From the NCBI GenBank assembly GCA_044225415.1, contig JBGAIO010000026.1, positions 1 through 25,895 of the forward strand: a stretch of 25,895 bases of DNA. The letters are read 5' to 3'. Under the pieces are notes generated by a model. It was given only the letters and a program-made list of their open reading frames with translations. It did no database searches and was not told the DNA's origin. Origin of the DNA: JALORV01 sp044225415. GTDB lineage: Bacteria; Pseudomonadota; Gammaproteobacteria; Burkholderiales; Burkholderiaceae_F. This document shows positions 9,462-16,499 of the stretch, one piece after another (positions within the stretch are counted from its first letter, which is position 1; the number at the start of each line of letters is the position of its first letter). A program made the translations under genes and the position numbers.

Positions 9462-10415
9462 ATGCGCAGGAAGATTCCTGCAATCAATGCGCTCAACGTC
9501 TTCGAGACCGCTGCGCGCCACGAGAGCTTTTCGCGTGCGGCGGATGAGCTGTACCTGTCTGAAAGCGCGGTAAGCCGCCAGATCACGTCGCTGGAGGACT
9601 ATCTGGGCGTCCAGCTGTTCGACCGCTCACGGAAGCGCGTGACGCTGAGCGATGCGGGGCGTAGCTACTACGAAAAGGTCACGGCGCGCCTGGATGAGCT
9701 GGAGAAGGACACGATGTCGCTGATGGCCCATCGCGGCACCGGACGAAGTCTCGAACTGGCGGTGATTCCGACCTTCGCACTGCGCTGGCTGATTCCCCGC
9801 CTGTCGTCGTTTCACGAGCAATATCCGCAGGTCACCGTCAATCTCGCCGATCGGCCCGAGCCATTTCTGTTCCGCGGCTCGGGCTTCGATGCCGCCATCC
9901 ACTTCGATCACCCGGCCTGGGCGGGCGTGACCAAAGTGCCGCTGTTCACCGAAGAACTCGTGGTGGTGGTCAGTGCGCGGCACTTCGACGTGTCGCAGCT
10001 GCGTGTGCCGGCCGACCTGCGCCACGTGCCGCTGCTGCACAAGCACAAGCAGGGCGAGGCATGGAAGCGCTGGTTCGAACGGGTGGGTGAAGTCGACGAC
10101 AACCCCATGCGCGGCTCGCGTGTCGAGATCTACTCGATGCTGATCGAGGCCGTGCGCAATGGCCAGGGGGCGGCGCTGGTGCCCCGGTTATATGTGTGGG
10201 AGGAAGTGGCGCGCGGTGAGTTCGCGATCCCGTTCGCGCAGACACTGGAGGACGAGAAGCGCTACTGCCTCGTATATCCGGAGTTCAAGGAGAATGCGGT
10301 CCAGGTGCGCGCGTTCCGGGACTGGCTGGTGCAGGAGGTGGGCGAGTTCACTGCGCTGCGACGCGGTTCGGTGCATGCAGGCCCGGCGTCGCAGTTTGCC
10401 GGCACGGCGAAATAG
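9462..10415 (+). CDS. LysR-family transcriptional regulator, GcvA-like
   Basis: The protein has 317 residues from ATG 9462. The N-terminal winged helix-turn-helix is clear: INALNVFETAARHESFSRAA, ESAVSRQITSLEDYLGVQLF (about residues 34-53) and DRSRKRVTLSDAG. This matches the GcvA-like subgroup of LysR regulators. The C-terminal two-thirds is the LysR substrate-binding domain, with LELAVIPTFALRWLIPRL and the later GQGAALVPRLYV. It is divergent from the catabolic operon and is the natural candidate to activate it in response to a pathway intermediate, and probably to control itself. The inducer is unknown. No other regulator gene is next to the operon in this window. Confidence 0.94.
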   Translation: MRRKIPAINALNVFETAARHESFSRAADELYLSESAVSRQITSLEDYLGVQLFDRSRKRVTLSDAGRSYYEKVTARLDELEKDTMSLMAHRGTGRSLELAVIPTFALRWLIPRLSSFHEQYPQVTVNLADRPEPFLFRGSGFDAAIHFDHPAWAGVTKVPLFTEELVVVVSARHFDVSQLRVPADLRHVPLLHKHKQGEAWKRWFERVGEVDDNPMRGSRVEIYSMLIEAVRNGQGAALVPRLYVWEEVARGEFAIPFAQTLEDEKRYCLVYPEFKENAVQVRAFRDWLVQEVGEFTALRRGSVHAGPASQFAGTAK

Positions 10416-10443
10416 GGACGCCACGCGCCCGGCTCTGCAAGGT

Positions 10444-10460
10444 GCATCCGGGACGGATGC
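10444..10460. terminator. Hairpin at the convergent LysR/FolE2 junction
   Basis: GCATCCG-GGA-CGGATGC is a perfect 7-bp stem with a 3-base loop. It lies in the 44-base gap between two convergent genes and its last base is the first of the FolE2 stop. There is no strong U-tract on either side, so a bidirectional terminator role is only plausible. Confidence 0.4.
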
Positions 10461-11254
10461 TAGGTCTTGCTGCTTTCGATGCGCGCGTACGCCGAGTGGT
10501 TGTGGATTGACTCGAAGTTCTCGGCCTCGATCACGTAGGCACGCACGCGGGGATCGGCATCCAGCGCCACCGCGATGTCGCGCACCACATCCTCGACGAA
10601 CTTCGGATTGTCGTACGCGCGCTCGGTCACGTACTTCTCGTCCGGCCGCTTCAGCAGGCCCCACATCTCGCAGGAGGCCGCCTCCTCGGCGATGCGGATC
10701 TGCTGCTCGATCTTCAGGTCGTCGTCCAGCGCCAGCGTCAGCGACAGATGGGCGCGCTGGTTGTGGGCGCCGTAGTCCGAGATCTTCTTGCTGCAGGGAC
10801 ACAGGCTGGTGACCGGCACGACCACCTTCTGCCGGTAGCGCGTGGTGCCAGCGGAGCGCTCGATCGTCAGCGTCAGCGCATAGTCCATCAGGCTTTCGAC
10901 GCCGGACACGGGCGCGGTCTTCAGCACGAAGTAGGGCAGGCGCAGCTCGATCGAGCCATCGCGCGCATCCAGCCGCTGCAGCATGCGGGTCAGCAGCGCA
11001 TGCATCGAAGCACGCGACAGCGGCTCGTGGTGCGACTGCAGCACGTCGATGAAGCGCGACATGTGCGTGCCCTTCTGGTCGCCGGGCAGCGCGACCATCA
11101 TGTCCACCGACGCCACCGACGGCTGCGGGCCGCGCGGCGTGGCGATCATGACCGGCTGTGTCAGAGCCTTGATGCCGACGCGCTGGATCGCGATGTTGCG
11201 GGCGTCGGTGGCGGACTGGACATCCGGCAGCAGAGGGTTCAGGGGAGCATTCAT
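10460..11254 (-). CDS. folE2: GTP cyclohydrolase FolE2 (type IB)
   Basis: The protein has 264 residues, the usual FolE2 length. It makes 7,8-dihydroneopterin triphosphate from GTP, the first step of folate (and other pterin) synthesis, in the cytoplasm. Recognisable motifs are PVMIATPRGPQPSVASVDM, LPGDQKGTHMSRF and VVPVTSLCPCSKKISDYGAH. The last contains the conserved metal-binding/active-site cysteines (Cys152 and Cys154). FolE2 is the alternative to FolE and can work with metals other than zinc, and in some bacteria it is under Zur control. The 82 bases upstream are GC-rich and show no AT-rich palindrome resembling a Zur box. The glutathione peroxidase gene lies upstream on the same strand, so read-through is possible. 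Confidence 0.96.
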   Translation of the reverse strand: MNAPLNPLLPDVQSATDARNIAIQRVGIKALTQPVMIATPRGPQPSVASVDMMVALPGDQKGTHMSRFIDVLQSHHEPLSRASMHALLTRMLQRLDARDGSIELRLPYFVLKTAPVSGVESLMDYALTLTIERSAGTTRYRQKVVVPVTSLCPCSKKISDYGAHNQRAHLSLTLALDDDLKIEQQIRIAEEAASCEMWGLLKRPDEKYVTERAYDNPKFVEDVVRDIAVALDADPRVRAYVIEAENFESIHNHSAYARIESSKT

Positions 11255-11336
11255 GACAGGGTGCCATTGTCGCCGATCCGGGGCGGATGCCCAAGCGGCA
11301 ATGTGCCTGCGCCAAAGCGCGGCAGTGAGCAGATAC

Positions 11337-11885
11337 TTACTTGGTTGCCAGCAGCTCTTCGATGCGTCGTGTCAGTTGCGGATCCAGCGGTTCGACCTTG
11401 CTGGGAAAGCTCGCGACGACCTTGCCGCTGCGGTCGATCAGGTACTTGTGGAAGTTCCACTTCGGCGGCTGCCCGGTTTCCTTCGTCAGCGCGGCGAACA
11501 GCGGATTGGCCGAGTCGCCCTTGACCGCACTCTTTGCGAACATCGGGAACTTCACGCCGTAGGTGTCGTAGCAGAAGTCGGCGATTTCCTTGCTGGTGGC
11601 CTTCTCCTGGTTGCCGAAGTCTCCCGACGGGAATCCCAGGATGGTGAAGCCCCGCGCCGAGTATTGCGCATAGAGCTTCTCCAGTCCGGCGTACTGCGGC
11701 GTGAAGCCGCAATAGCTCGCCGTGTTCACGACGAGCACGACCTGCCCCTGGTACTGGCAGAGGTTCTGAGGGCTGTCGTCCTGCAGCTTCGGGAAGGTCT
11801 GCGCCAGCAGCGGCGGACAGGACGGGGCCTGAGCCTGGCCTGGCGAGGCGAGGGCGAGCAGGCAGACGGCGAGCAGGGTGCGCAT
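11337..11885 (-). CDS. Secreted glutathione peroxidase (Cys type)
   Basis: The protein has 182 residues. MRTLLAVCLLALASPGQAQA is a signal peptide with AQA as the likely cleavage site, so the enzyme acts in the periplasm. The thioredoxin-fold core has the peroxidatic cysteine Cys59 in NTASYCGFTPQY, FPSGDFGNQE (Asp89 where eukaryotic forms have Gln) and WNFHKYL (Trp143 and Asn144). It reduces hydrogen peroxide or lipid peroxides. Bacterial Cys-type forms often use thioredoxin-like donors rather than glutathione. No ribosome binding site precedes the ATG at 11885. A TTGACA-N17-TGATAT promoter ends six bases upstream, which predicts a leaderless mRNA. The SDR gene is divergent, 97 bases away. Confidence 0.94.
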   Translation of the reverse strand: MRTLLAVCLLALASPGQAQAPSCPPLLAQTFPKLQDDSPQNLCQYQGQVVLVVNTASYCGFTPQYAGLEKLYAQYSARGFTILGFPSGDFGNQEKATSKEIADFCYDTYGVKFPMFAKSAVKGDSANPLFAALTKETGQPPKWNFHKYLIDRSGKVVASFPSKVEPLDPQLTRRIEELLATK

Positions 11886-11891
11886 CGAGGC

Positions 11892-11920
11892 ATATCACCA
11901 GCCCGGCGGCGGCGTGTCAA
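11892..11920 (-). promoter_or_regulatory. Sigma-70-type promoter for the glutathione peroxidase gene
   Basis: On the minus strand TTGACA (11920-11915, a perfect -35) is followed by a 17-base spacer and TGATAT (11897-11892, a 3/6 match to the -10). The start codon begins six bases after the -10, so the expected transcription start falls on or beside the A of ATG. Confidence 0.5.
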
Positions 11921-11982
11921 TCGCGCGGCCCTGTGTTGAGGGCCGATCCCCGACAATGCGGCTTTGATCCGTGGAGCAGACC

Positions 11983-12774
11983 ATGAAACTGGCCGGGCGC
12001 GTGGCGGTGATCACCGGAGCGGCGCAGGGCATCGGCGCGGCCTGCGCGCGCGTGTTCGCGCAGCACGGCGCAAAGCTCGTGCTCGGCGACGTCAACGAGC
12101 AGGGCGCCGCAGCGCTGGCGCAGAAAATCGCCGATGCCGGTGGAAGGGCCATGGGAATGCGCGCCGACGTGGGCGTCAAGGCCGACTGCGAAGCGTTGAT
12201 CAGCGAGGCGGTGCGCCGCCACGAGCGCATCGACGTGCTGGTCAACAACGCCGGCATCGTGCACGCCGCGGATTTCCTCGACCTGACCGAAGAGGACTTC
12301 GATCGCGTGCTGCGCGTCAACCTGAAGGGCGCGTTCCTGTGCGGCCAGGCGGCGGCGCGCTGCATGGCCGCACAGCCGGAGCGCACGGTGAACGGCCGCA
12401 GCGAGCGCGGTGTCATCGTCAACCTGTCGAGCGTCAATGCGGTGGTGGCCATCGCCAACCAGATCCCGTACAGCGTCAGCAAGGGCGGGCTGAACCAGTT
12501 GACCAAGGTGATGGCGCTGGCGCTCGCGCCGAAAGGCATCCGCGTCGCGGGCATCGGACCCGGCTCGATCGCGACCGAGATGCTGCAGGCGGCCGTGCTC
12601 ACCAACGACGCGGCGCGACAGCGCATCCTGTCGCGCACGCCGCTCGGCCGGCTGGGCGAGCCGGAAGAGATCGCGCAGGTCGCGGCCTTCCTGGCGAGCG
12701 ACGAAGCGTCATACCTGACGGGCACGACGCTCTATGCTGATGGCGGACGACTGGCGCTGAACTACGTGATGTGA
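11983..12774 (+). CDS. SDR-family NAD(P)-dependent oxidoreductase (FabG-like)
   Basis: This is a classical short-chain dehydrogenase/reductase of 263 residues. The cofactor motif TGAAQGIG is at residues 11-18. Asp36 at the end of beta-2 (LVLGDVN) suggests NAD(H) preference. NNAG is at 88-91, followed by the catalytic Ser149/150, Tyr163 and Lys167 (YSVSK). The C-terminal YLTGTTLYADGG is typical. An in-frame GTG at 11971 is possible, but ATG 11983 has GGAG six bases upstream and gives the standard N-terminus. The protein should be a cytoplasmic tetramer acting on an alcohol or ketone, and the substrate cannot be deduced. It stands alone on the plus strand between a divergent and a convergent neighbour. 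Confidence 0.93.
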   Translation: MKLAGRVAVITGAAQGIGAACARVFAQHGAKLVLGDVNEQGAAALAQKIADAGGRAMGMRADVGVKADCEALISEAVRRHERIDVLVNNAGIVHAADFLDLTEEDFDRVLRVNLKGAFLCGQAAARCMAAQPERTVNGRSERGVIVNLSSVNAVVAIANQIPYSVSKGGLNQLTKVMALALAPKGIRVAGIGPGSIATEMLQAAVLTNDAARQRILSRTPLGRLGEPEEIAQVAAFLASDEASYLTGTTLYADGGRLALNYVM

Positions 12775-12826
12775 GCAGGCCGGGCGCCGGCGCGTTGTCG
12801 CCGACGCGTGGTGCAAGAGTCACCTG

Positions 12827-12842
12827 GCGCGAATCGTCGCGC
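12827..12842. terminator. Hairpin at the convergent SDR/PhaM junction
   Basis: GCGCGA-ATCG-TCGCGC is a perfect 6-bp stem in the 106-base gap between two convergent genes. No T-run follows on either strand. It may aid termination, and the assignment is weak. Confidence 0.3.
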
Positions 12843-12880
12843 GAGGGCAGCGGCCCTGGATGGTTTTTGGCGTCGGCAGC

Positions 12881-13615
12881 CTAGCGGTGCGCGCGCTTGC
12901 GCGACTTTGCCTTGCGCGCGGACGGCACGCCGACCGCCGCGACCGCGGCTGCCGCGGGCAGCGTGGCCACTGTCGCACCGGCCTTCAAGGCCTTCGCCGA
13001 TGCACGCGCGGTCGCCTTCAGGGCGGCCGCGGGCGTCTCGGTCGCGGTCGCCGCAATGCGCGTGAACTGATCCTGCAAAGTCTGCCACCACGCGGTCGGA
13101 TTGAGCGCGTCGTCGGCCAGCGCCGCCATGGGCAACTCCGCGCCCGGTCCGTGCGGCGCACGCGATTTCTTCTTCGCGCGCTGCATCTTCGTGGACTTCG
13201 TCGGCGTCAGCAGTTCCGGCGGCACGCCGGGCAATGGGTTCACGTGCGGCATCGCCCGGCCGGCGCGCTCGGGGCTCACGCGGTCGCCCAACACCGGCGC
13301 GAGCATCGCGCCGCCGAGGCCCTTCAGCGTCGCGATGGTCGCACGCTGCACTTCCAGCGTCTGGATCGTCGTGCGCAGCATGCCGGCATTGATCTCGAGC
13401 CAGTGCTCGACCGCGCGCAGGTCGGCGATGCGTTTGTCGAGTTCCTCGACGTCCATCGTCGGCGCGATCATGCTCGGCAGCCGCTGCGGCATGCGCGCCA
13501 GCGACGCCAGGTTCGCCGGCGTCGGACCCGTGGCCATGCCCCACAGTTTCTGCATCAGGTCGAAGGTGTCGCCCACGGCGTGCAGCGCGGTGGACGTGGC
13601 GGACTTGGCAGGCAT
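12881..13615 (-). CDS. phaM: PhaM-family polyhydroxyalkanoate granule regulatory protein
   Basis: The protein has 244 residues from ATG 13615, with GGGAG just upstream. The longer frame to 13684 is a basic shadow inside the FAH-family gene. The N-terminal part has FDLMQKLWG (18-26), APTMDVEELDKRIADLRAVE (51-70) and WLEINAGMLRTTIQTLEVQR (72-91), the conserved PhaM core. The C-terminal half is Ala/Lys/Arg-rich (KMQRAKKKSR and the terminal ARKAKSRKRAHR), like the histone-H1-like DNA-binding tail of known PhaM. In Ralstonia (Cupriavidus), PhaM activates PHA synthase and ties granules to the nucleoid. Here it lies 46 bases downstream of an FAH-family gene and away from any phaCAB genes in the window. 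Confidence 0.85.
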   Translation of the reverse strand: MPAKSATSTALHAVGDTFDLMQKLWGMATGPTPANLASLARMPQRLPSMIAPTMDVEELDKRIADLRAVEHWLEINAGMLRTTIQTLEVQRATIATLKGLGGAMLAPVLGDRVSPERAGRAMPHVNPLPGVPPELLTPTKSTKMQRAKKKSRAPHGPGAELPMAALADDALNPTAWWQTLQDQFTRIAATATETPAAALKATARASAKALKAGATVATLPAAAAVAAVGVPSARKAKSRKRAHR

Positions 13616-13661
13616 AGGGCTCCCGGCGGTGCCGTTGTGCGACACGTTGCGCGACAGTGTG

Positions 13662-14651
13662 CTAGCGCGCCGCCGGCGCTGCAACTACCTGATCGATTGC
13701 ACCGAAGATGGACTGGCCAATCGCGTCGAACATCTCGATGCGTACGCGGTCGCCGTAGGCCAGGAAGGGTGTCGTGGCGTTTCCCGATTCGATCATCTCG
13801 AGGCTGCGCTTCTCTGCGATGCAGCAATAGCCGCGGCTGCGGTCCAGATTCGACACCGTGCCCGAGCCGACGATGGAACCCGCGCGCAGGTTGCGGGTCT
13901 TCGCCACATGCGCGATCAACTGTCCGAAGTGGAAGGTCATGTCCTCACCCGCCTCGGGTGCGCCGACCTGCCGGCCGTTCCAGTGCACCACCAGCGGCCG
14001 ATGCAGCTTGCCGTCGTGCCACGCCTCGCCGAGTTCGTCAGGCGTCACCGCCACCGGCGCAAATGCCGTCGCGGGCTTGCTCTGCAGGAAGCCGAAGCCT
14101 TTGGCCAGCTCGGCGGGAATCAGGTTGCGCAGGCTGACGTCGTTCACCAGCGTCACCAGCCGCACGTGCGCGAGCGCCGTGTCGGGCTTCGCGCCCATCG
14201 TCACGTCGTCGGTGATGACTGCGACCTCGGCCTCGAAGTCGATGCCGAACTTCTCGCTGGGACAGACGATCGGCTCGTGCGCGCCGAGCAGGTCGTCGGA
14301 GCCGCCCTGGTACATCAGCGGGTCAGTCCAGAACGACGGCGGCATGTCCGCGCCGCGCGCCTTGCGCACGAGTTCGACGTGGTTCACGTAGGCCGAACCA
14401 TCGGCCCACTGGCAGGCGCGCGGCAGCGGCGCCATCGCGAGGCGCGGGTCGAAGGCGAAGGCGTGGCGCGCGCGGCCCTCGTTCAGCGTCTGGTACAGCT
14501 CGTCGAGCTGCGGCGCGATGAAGCGCCAGTCGTCGAGCGCGGTCTGCATCCGCCCGGCGATGCCGGCGGCGTGGTGCGCGATGGCGAGGTCGCGCGACAC
14601 CACGACCAGCTGGCCGTCGCGTGAGCCGTCCTTCAAGGTCGCGAGTTTCAT
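13662..14651 (-). CDS. Fumarylacetoacetate hydrolase (FAH) family protein
   Basis: The protein has 329 residues. The N-terminus MKLATLKDGSRDGQLVVVS and an N-terminal cap domain (about 1-110) match the long FAH-family form common in Proteobacteria. The catalytic domain contains FGIDFEAEVAVI (Glu140 and Glu142) and NDVSLRN (Asp171), the acidic metal ligands. LQSKPATAFAPVAVTP, GSIVGSGTVSN and GDRVRIEM follow. The family cleaves C-C bonds or hydrates/decarboxylates keto-acids. A true fumarylacetoacetase role in tyrosine breakdown is possible but unproven, since no hmgA or maiA is visible. The gene is probably co-transcribed with the PhaM gene and is divergent from the DUF3108 gene. A minus-strand TAAGAT near 14730 is a possible -10 without a good -35. 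Confidence 0.92.
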   Translation of the reverse strand: MKLATLKDGSRDGQLVVVSRDLAIAHHAAGIAGRMQTALDDWRFIAPQLDELYQTLNEGRARHAFAFDPRLAMAPLPRACQWADGSAYVNHVELVRKARGADMPPSFWTDPLMYQGGSDDLLGAHEPIVCPSEKFGIDFEAEVAVITDDVTMGAKPDTALAHVRLVTLVNDVSLRNLIPAELAKGFGFLQSKPATAFAPVAVTPDELGEAWHDGKLHRPLVVHWNGRQVGAPEAGEDMTFHFGQLIAHVAKTRNLRAGSIVGSGTVSNLDRSRGYCCIAEKRSLEMIESGNATTPFLAYGDRVRIEMFDAIGQSIFGAIDQVVAAPAAR

Positions 14652-14737
14652 CGAGCGTGCGGGAAAGGAAGAAGGGCGGCAAAGCGCCGCATCGCTGCGC
14701 AGATGCGCGGGCCGGAAGCCGGTATCTTAGCGGCGCG

Positions 14738-15889
14738 ATGAACGATTCCGCGAGCGACAGCACGCGCGGCGCAGTGGCGCAGGCCGCGCGCGGCGTGCCG
14801 ACGCCCGGCCGTGGCGGCCGCCGGTGGGGCCGCACCGCTGTCCTGCTGACTGTGGTCGTGCTGATGCATGGCCTGGTGCTGGTCGGCCTGCGCCGCGAGT
14901 CGCTGCTCGACGCGCCGAAGAAGCCGACGCAGACCACGCTGTCGATTGCGTTGCTGAAAGCGCCGCCGAAGATCGCGGTGGCCGCGACCGTTGCATCGCC
15001 GAAGCCGGCGGCTGCATCACCCAGGGCGGCCGCCGAAGTGCGCACAGCGCCTGCGCCGAAAGCGCCGGTCCCGCAGCCGATCACGCCACCGCCCGAGCCG
15101 CTTCCTGAACCACCACCGCCCGCACCGCCACCCGAGCCGCTGCCACCCGTGGCGGAAGCCGCGCCCGAACCGGCCGCACGCATGCTGCCCGGCGTGTACG
15201 AACTGCCGACGCAGGGCCGCATCGCCTACCGAACGCGCTACTCGCGCATGCGCGGCATCAATGCGCTCACCTACGTCGACTGGTCCATCGACCTGGACAA
15301 GGGCCGCTATGAGCTGTGGCTGCGCACCGTGGATCCGCCGGGTCTGCTCGACCTGCGCTCCAGCGGTGAGCTGCGGCCTTTCGGCATCGCGCCCTTCGCC
15401 TACGTCGAGCGCATCGACATCGCCAACCGCGAACTGCGCGCGGACTTCGACTGGAGCGCGCACGTCGTGCGCTTCGCCGGACGCGGCGCCACCGAGCCCG
15501 CGCCCTTCATCGAGGGCACGCAGGACCCGCTGTCGCTGCAGTTCCATCTGCCGCTGCTGGCACAAAGCTACCCATGGCAGTTCACGCCGGGCGCGGAGCT
15601 GAGCGTGCAGGTCGCGCGCCGGCGCGTGGAGAGTTACAGCTTCGCCGTCGACGGCTTCGAGCCGATGACGATCGGTGATCGCACCATGCAAACGCTGAAG
15701 ATCATCCGCCCGAAGAGCGCGGATGTGAACCGCGGCGTGGAGATGTGGATGGCGCCCGAGTTCGACTGGCTGCCGGTACGGCTGCGCTTCGTCGACACCA
15801 ACGACGAGGTGTGGGACAGCGTGCTCGCGCACCTGCCGGGCACCGAGCCGCCGGCCGCGCCCATCCAGCAGGAAGTGGCCAAGCCCTGA
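14738..15889 (+). CDS. DUF3108 domain protein with TonB-like N-terminal anchor and proline-rich linker
   Basis: The protein has 383 residues from ATG 14738. The open frame extends 39 codons upstream, but that part is Arg/Ser-rich and overlaps the divergent FAH promoter. A short cytoplasmic tail (about 1-32) is followed by one membrane helix, TAVLLTVVVLMHGLVLVGL (33-51). A Pro/Ala-rich stretch follows (about 104-147, with runs such as EPPPPAPPPEP), then a periplasmic beta-rich domain from YELPTQGRIAYRTRYSRM to the end. That domain matches DUF3108, whose function is unknown. The layout is that of a periplasm-spanning anchored protein, similar to TonB or TolA in design but with a different C-terminal domain. 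No ribosome binding site is obvious before the start. Confidence 0.85.
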   Translation: MNDSASDSTRGAVAQAARGVPTPGRGGRRWGRTAVLLTVVVLMHGLVLVGLRRESLLDAPKKPTQTTLSIALLKAPPKIAVAATVASPKPAAASPRAAAEVRTAPAPKAPVPQPITPPPEPLPEPPPPAPPPEPLPPVAEAAPEPAARMLPGVYELPTQGRIAYRTRYSRMRGINALTYVDWSIDLDKGRYELWLRTVDPPGLLDLRSSGELRPFGIAPFAYVERIDIANRELRADFDWSAHVVRFAGRGATEPAPFIEGTQDPLSLQFHLPLLAQSYPWQFTPGAELSVQVARRRVESYSFAVDGFEPMTIGDRTMQTLKIIRPKSADVNRGVEMWMAPEFDWLPVRLRFVDTNDEVWDSVLAHLPGTEPPAAPIQQEVAKP

Positions 15890-15906
15890 GCGCCGGCGCG
15901 CTCAGG
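15885..15906. terminator. Perfect 9-bp hairpin spanning both stop codons of convergent genes
   Basis: CCTGAGCGC-CGGC-GCGCTCAGG forms a 9-bp perfect stem with a 4-base loop. The TGA of the DUF3108 gene (15887-15889) lies in one arm and the stop of the minus-strand 140-residue gene (15902-15904 as TCA) in the other. Only 12 bases separate the genes. No U-tract follows, so it may work as a bidirectional terminator or 3'-end stabiliser. Confidence 0.5.
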
Positions 15907-16324
15907 CGCGCGCTGCCGTGGCGACTTTCCCGGGCGCGTCCGCGCCTTCGCCGGCGACGGTGAGCACCGCCGTCAGCACCGGCATGCGGGTCGTGCCCAG
16001 CACGCCTTCGACGTCCATGTCGGTCATCTGCGCGAACAGCGTCATGCCCTGGCTGAACGCGGTGTCCAGCACGCTGTGGATCGCTTCGCAGGACTGCTGC
16101 AGTTCCGCCGGCGTGTCGGCATCCATGGCCCGCTCGAGGGCGCGTTCCAGGTCCGCCGCGACCCCACGGCCCGCGGCGCCGTCGCCCTGCAATGCAAATT
16201 CCAGCAGGCGCGCTTCGCGCGCGAGCATGGCGAGCCGTTCGGCCTGCTGACGCGCCTGCGCAGTGTCCGCGACCATGGCGCAGGATCCGATGTCATTGCC
16301 GTTGATGTCGTTGCCCATACCCAT
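15902..16324 (-). CDS. Hypothetical helical protein, 140 residues
   Basis: I do not recognise this family. The N-terminus is MGMGNDINGNDIGSCAMVAD. It is followed by a long Ala/Arg/Glu/Leu-rich helical stretch (about 21-85, for example LAMLAREARLLEFALQ and LERALERAMDADTP), which may form a coiled coil. A less charged tail with TRMPVLTAVLTVAGEG ends in TAARA. There is no signal peptide or membrane helix. GGGAGG lies four bases before ATG 16324 and ten before the alternative ATG 16318, which supports translation in this frame. It follows the indolepyruvate oxidoreductase gene on the same strand after 175 bases and is convergent with the DUF3108 gene. No function is proposed. Confidence 0.65.
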   Translation of the reverse strand: MGMGNDINGNDIGSCAMVADTAQARQQAERLAMLAREARLLEFALQGDGAAGRGVAADLERALERAMDADTPAELQQSCEAIHSVLDTAFSQGMTLFAQMTDMDVEGVLGTTRMPVLTAVLTVAGEGADAPGKVATAARA

Positions 16325-16415
16325 AAAGCCTCCCGACAGCTAACGGTAAGGGCGTTTGCCCGTGCGCACCATGACCTAAGTGGGCGGGCTTTGACGCAGC
16401 ACGCATCCGCGTCAC

Positions 16416-16440
16416 AAAACGGCGCACCGCTGCGGCGCAA
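16416..16440 (-). terminator. Possible intrinsic terminator after the indolepyruvate oxidoreductase gene
   Basis: On the minus strand a GC-rich imperfect hairpin, with arms of GCGC plus weaker inner pairing (16440-16421), is followed by TTTT (16419-16416). It lies about 60 bases downstream of the stop codon at 16500. The rest of the 175-base gap holds a second small hairpin, CGGCG-TTCG-CGCCG near 16470, and the ribosome site of the next gene. I assigned no promoter. Confidence 0.3.
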
Positions 16441-16499
16441 CCGCCACGCCCGGGGGGCGGATGCGCGCGGCGTTCGCGCCGATACCGCTGTCCGGTCCG

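Noticed and set aside
15000..15180. Tandem repeat suggested by the CCGCCCGAGCCGC-rich stretch
   Set aside because: It is the codon pattern of the Pro/Glu/Ala-rich linker of the DUF3108 protein and has no regular repeat unit.
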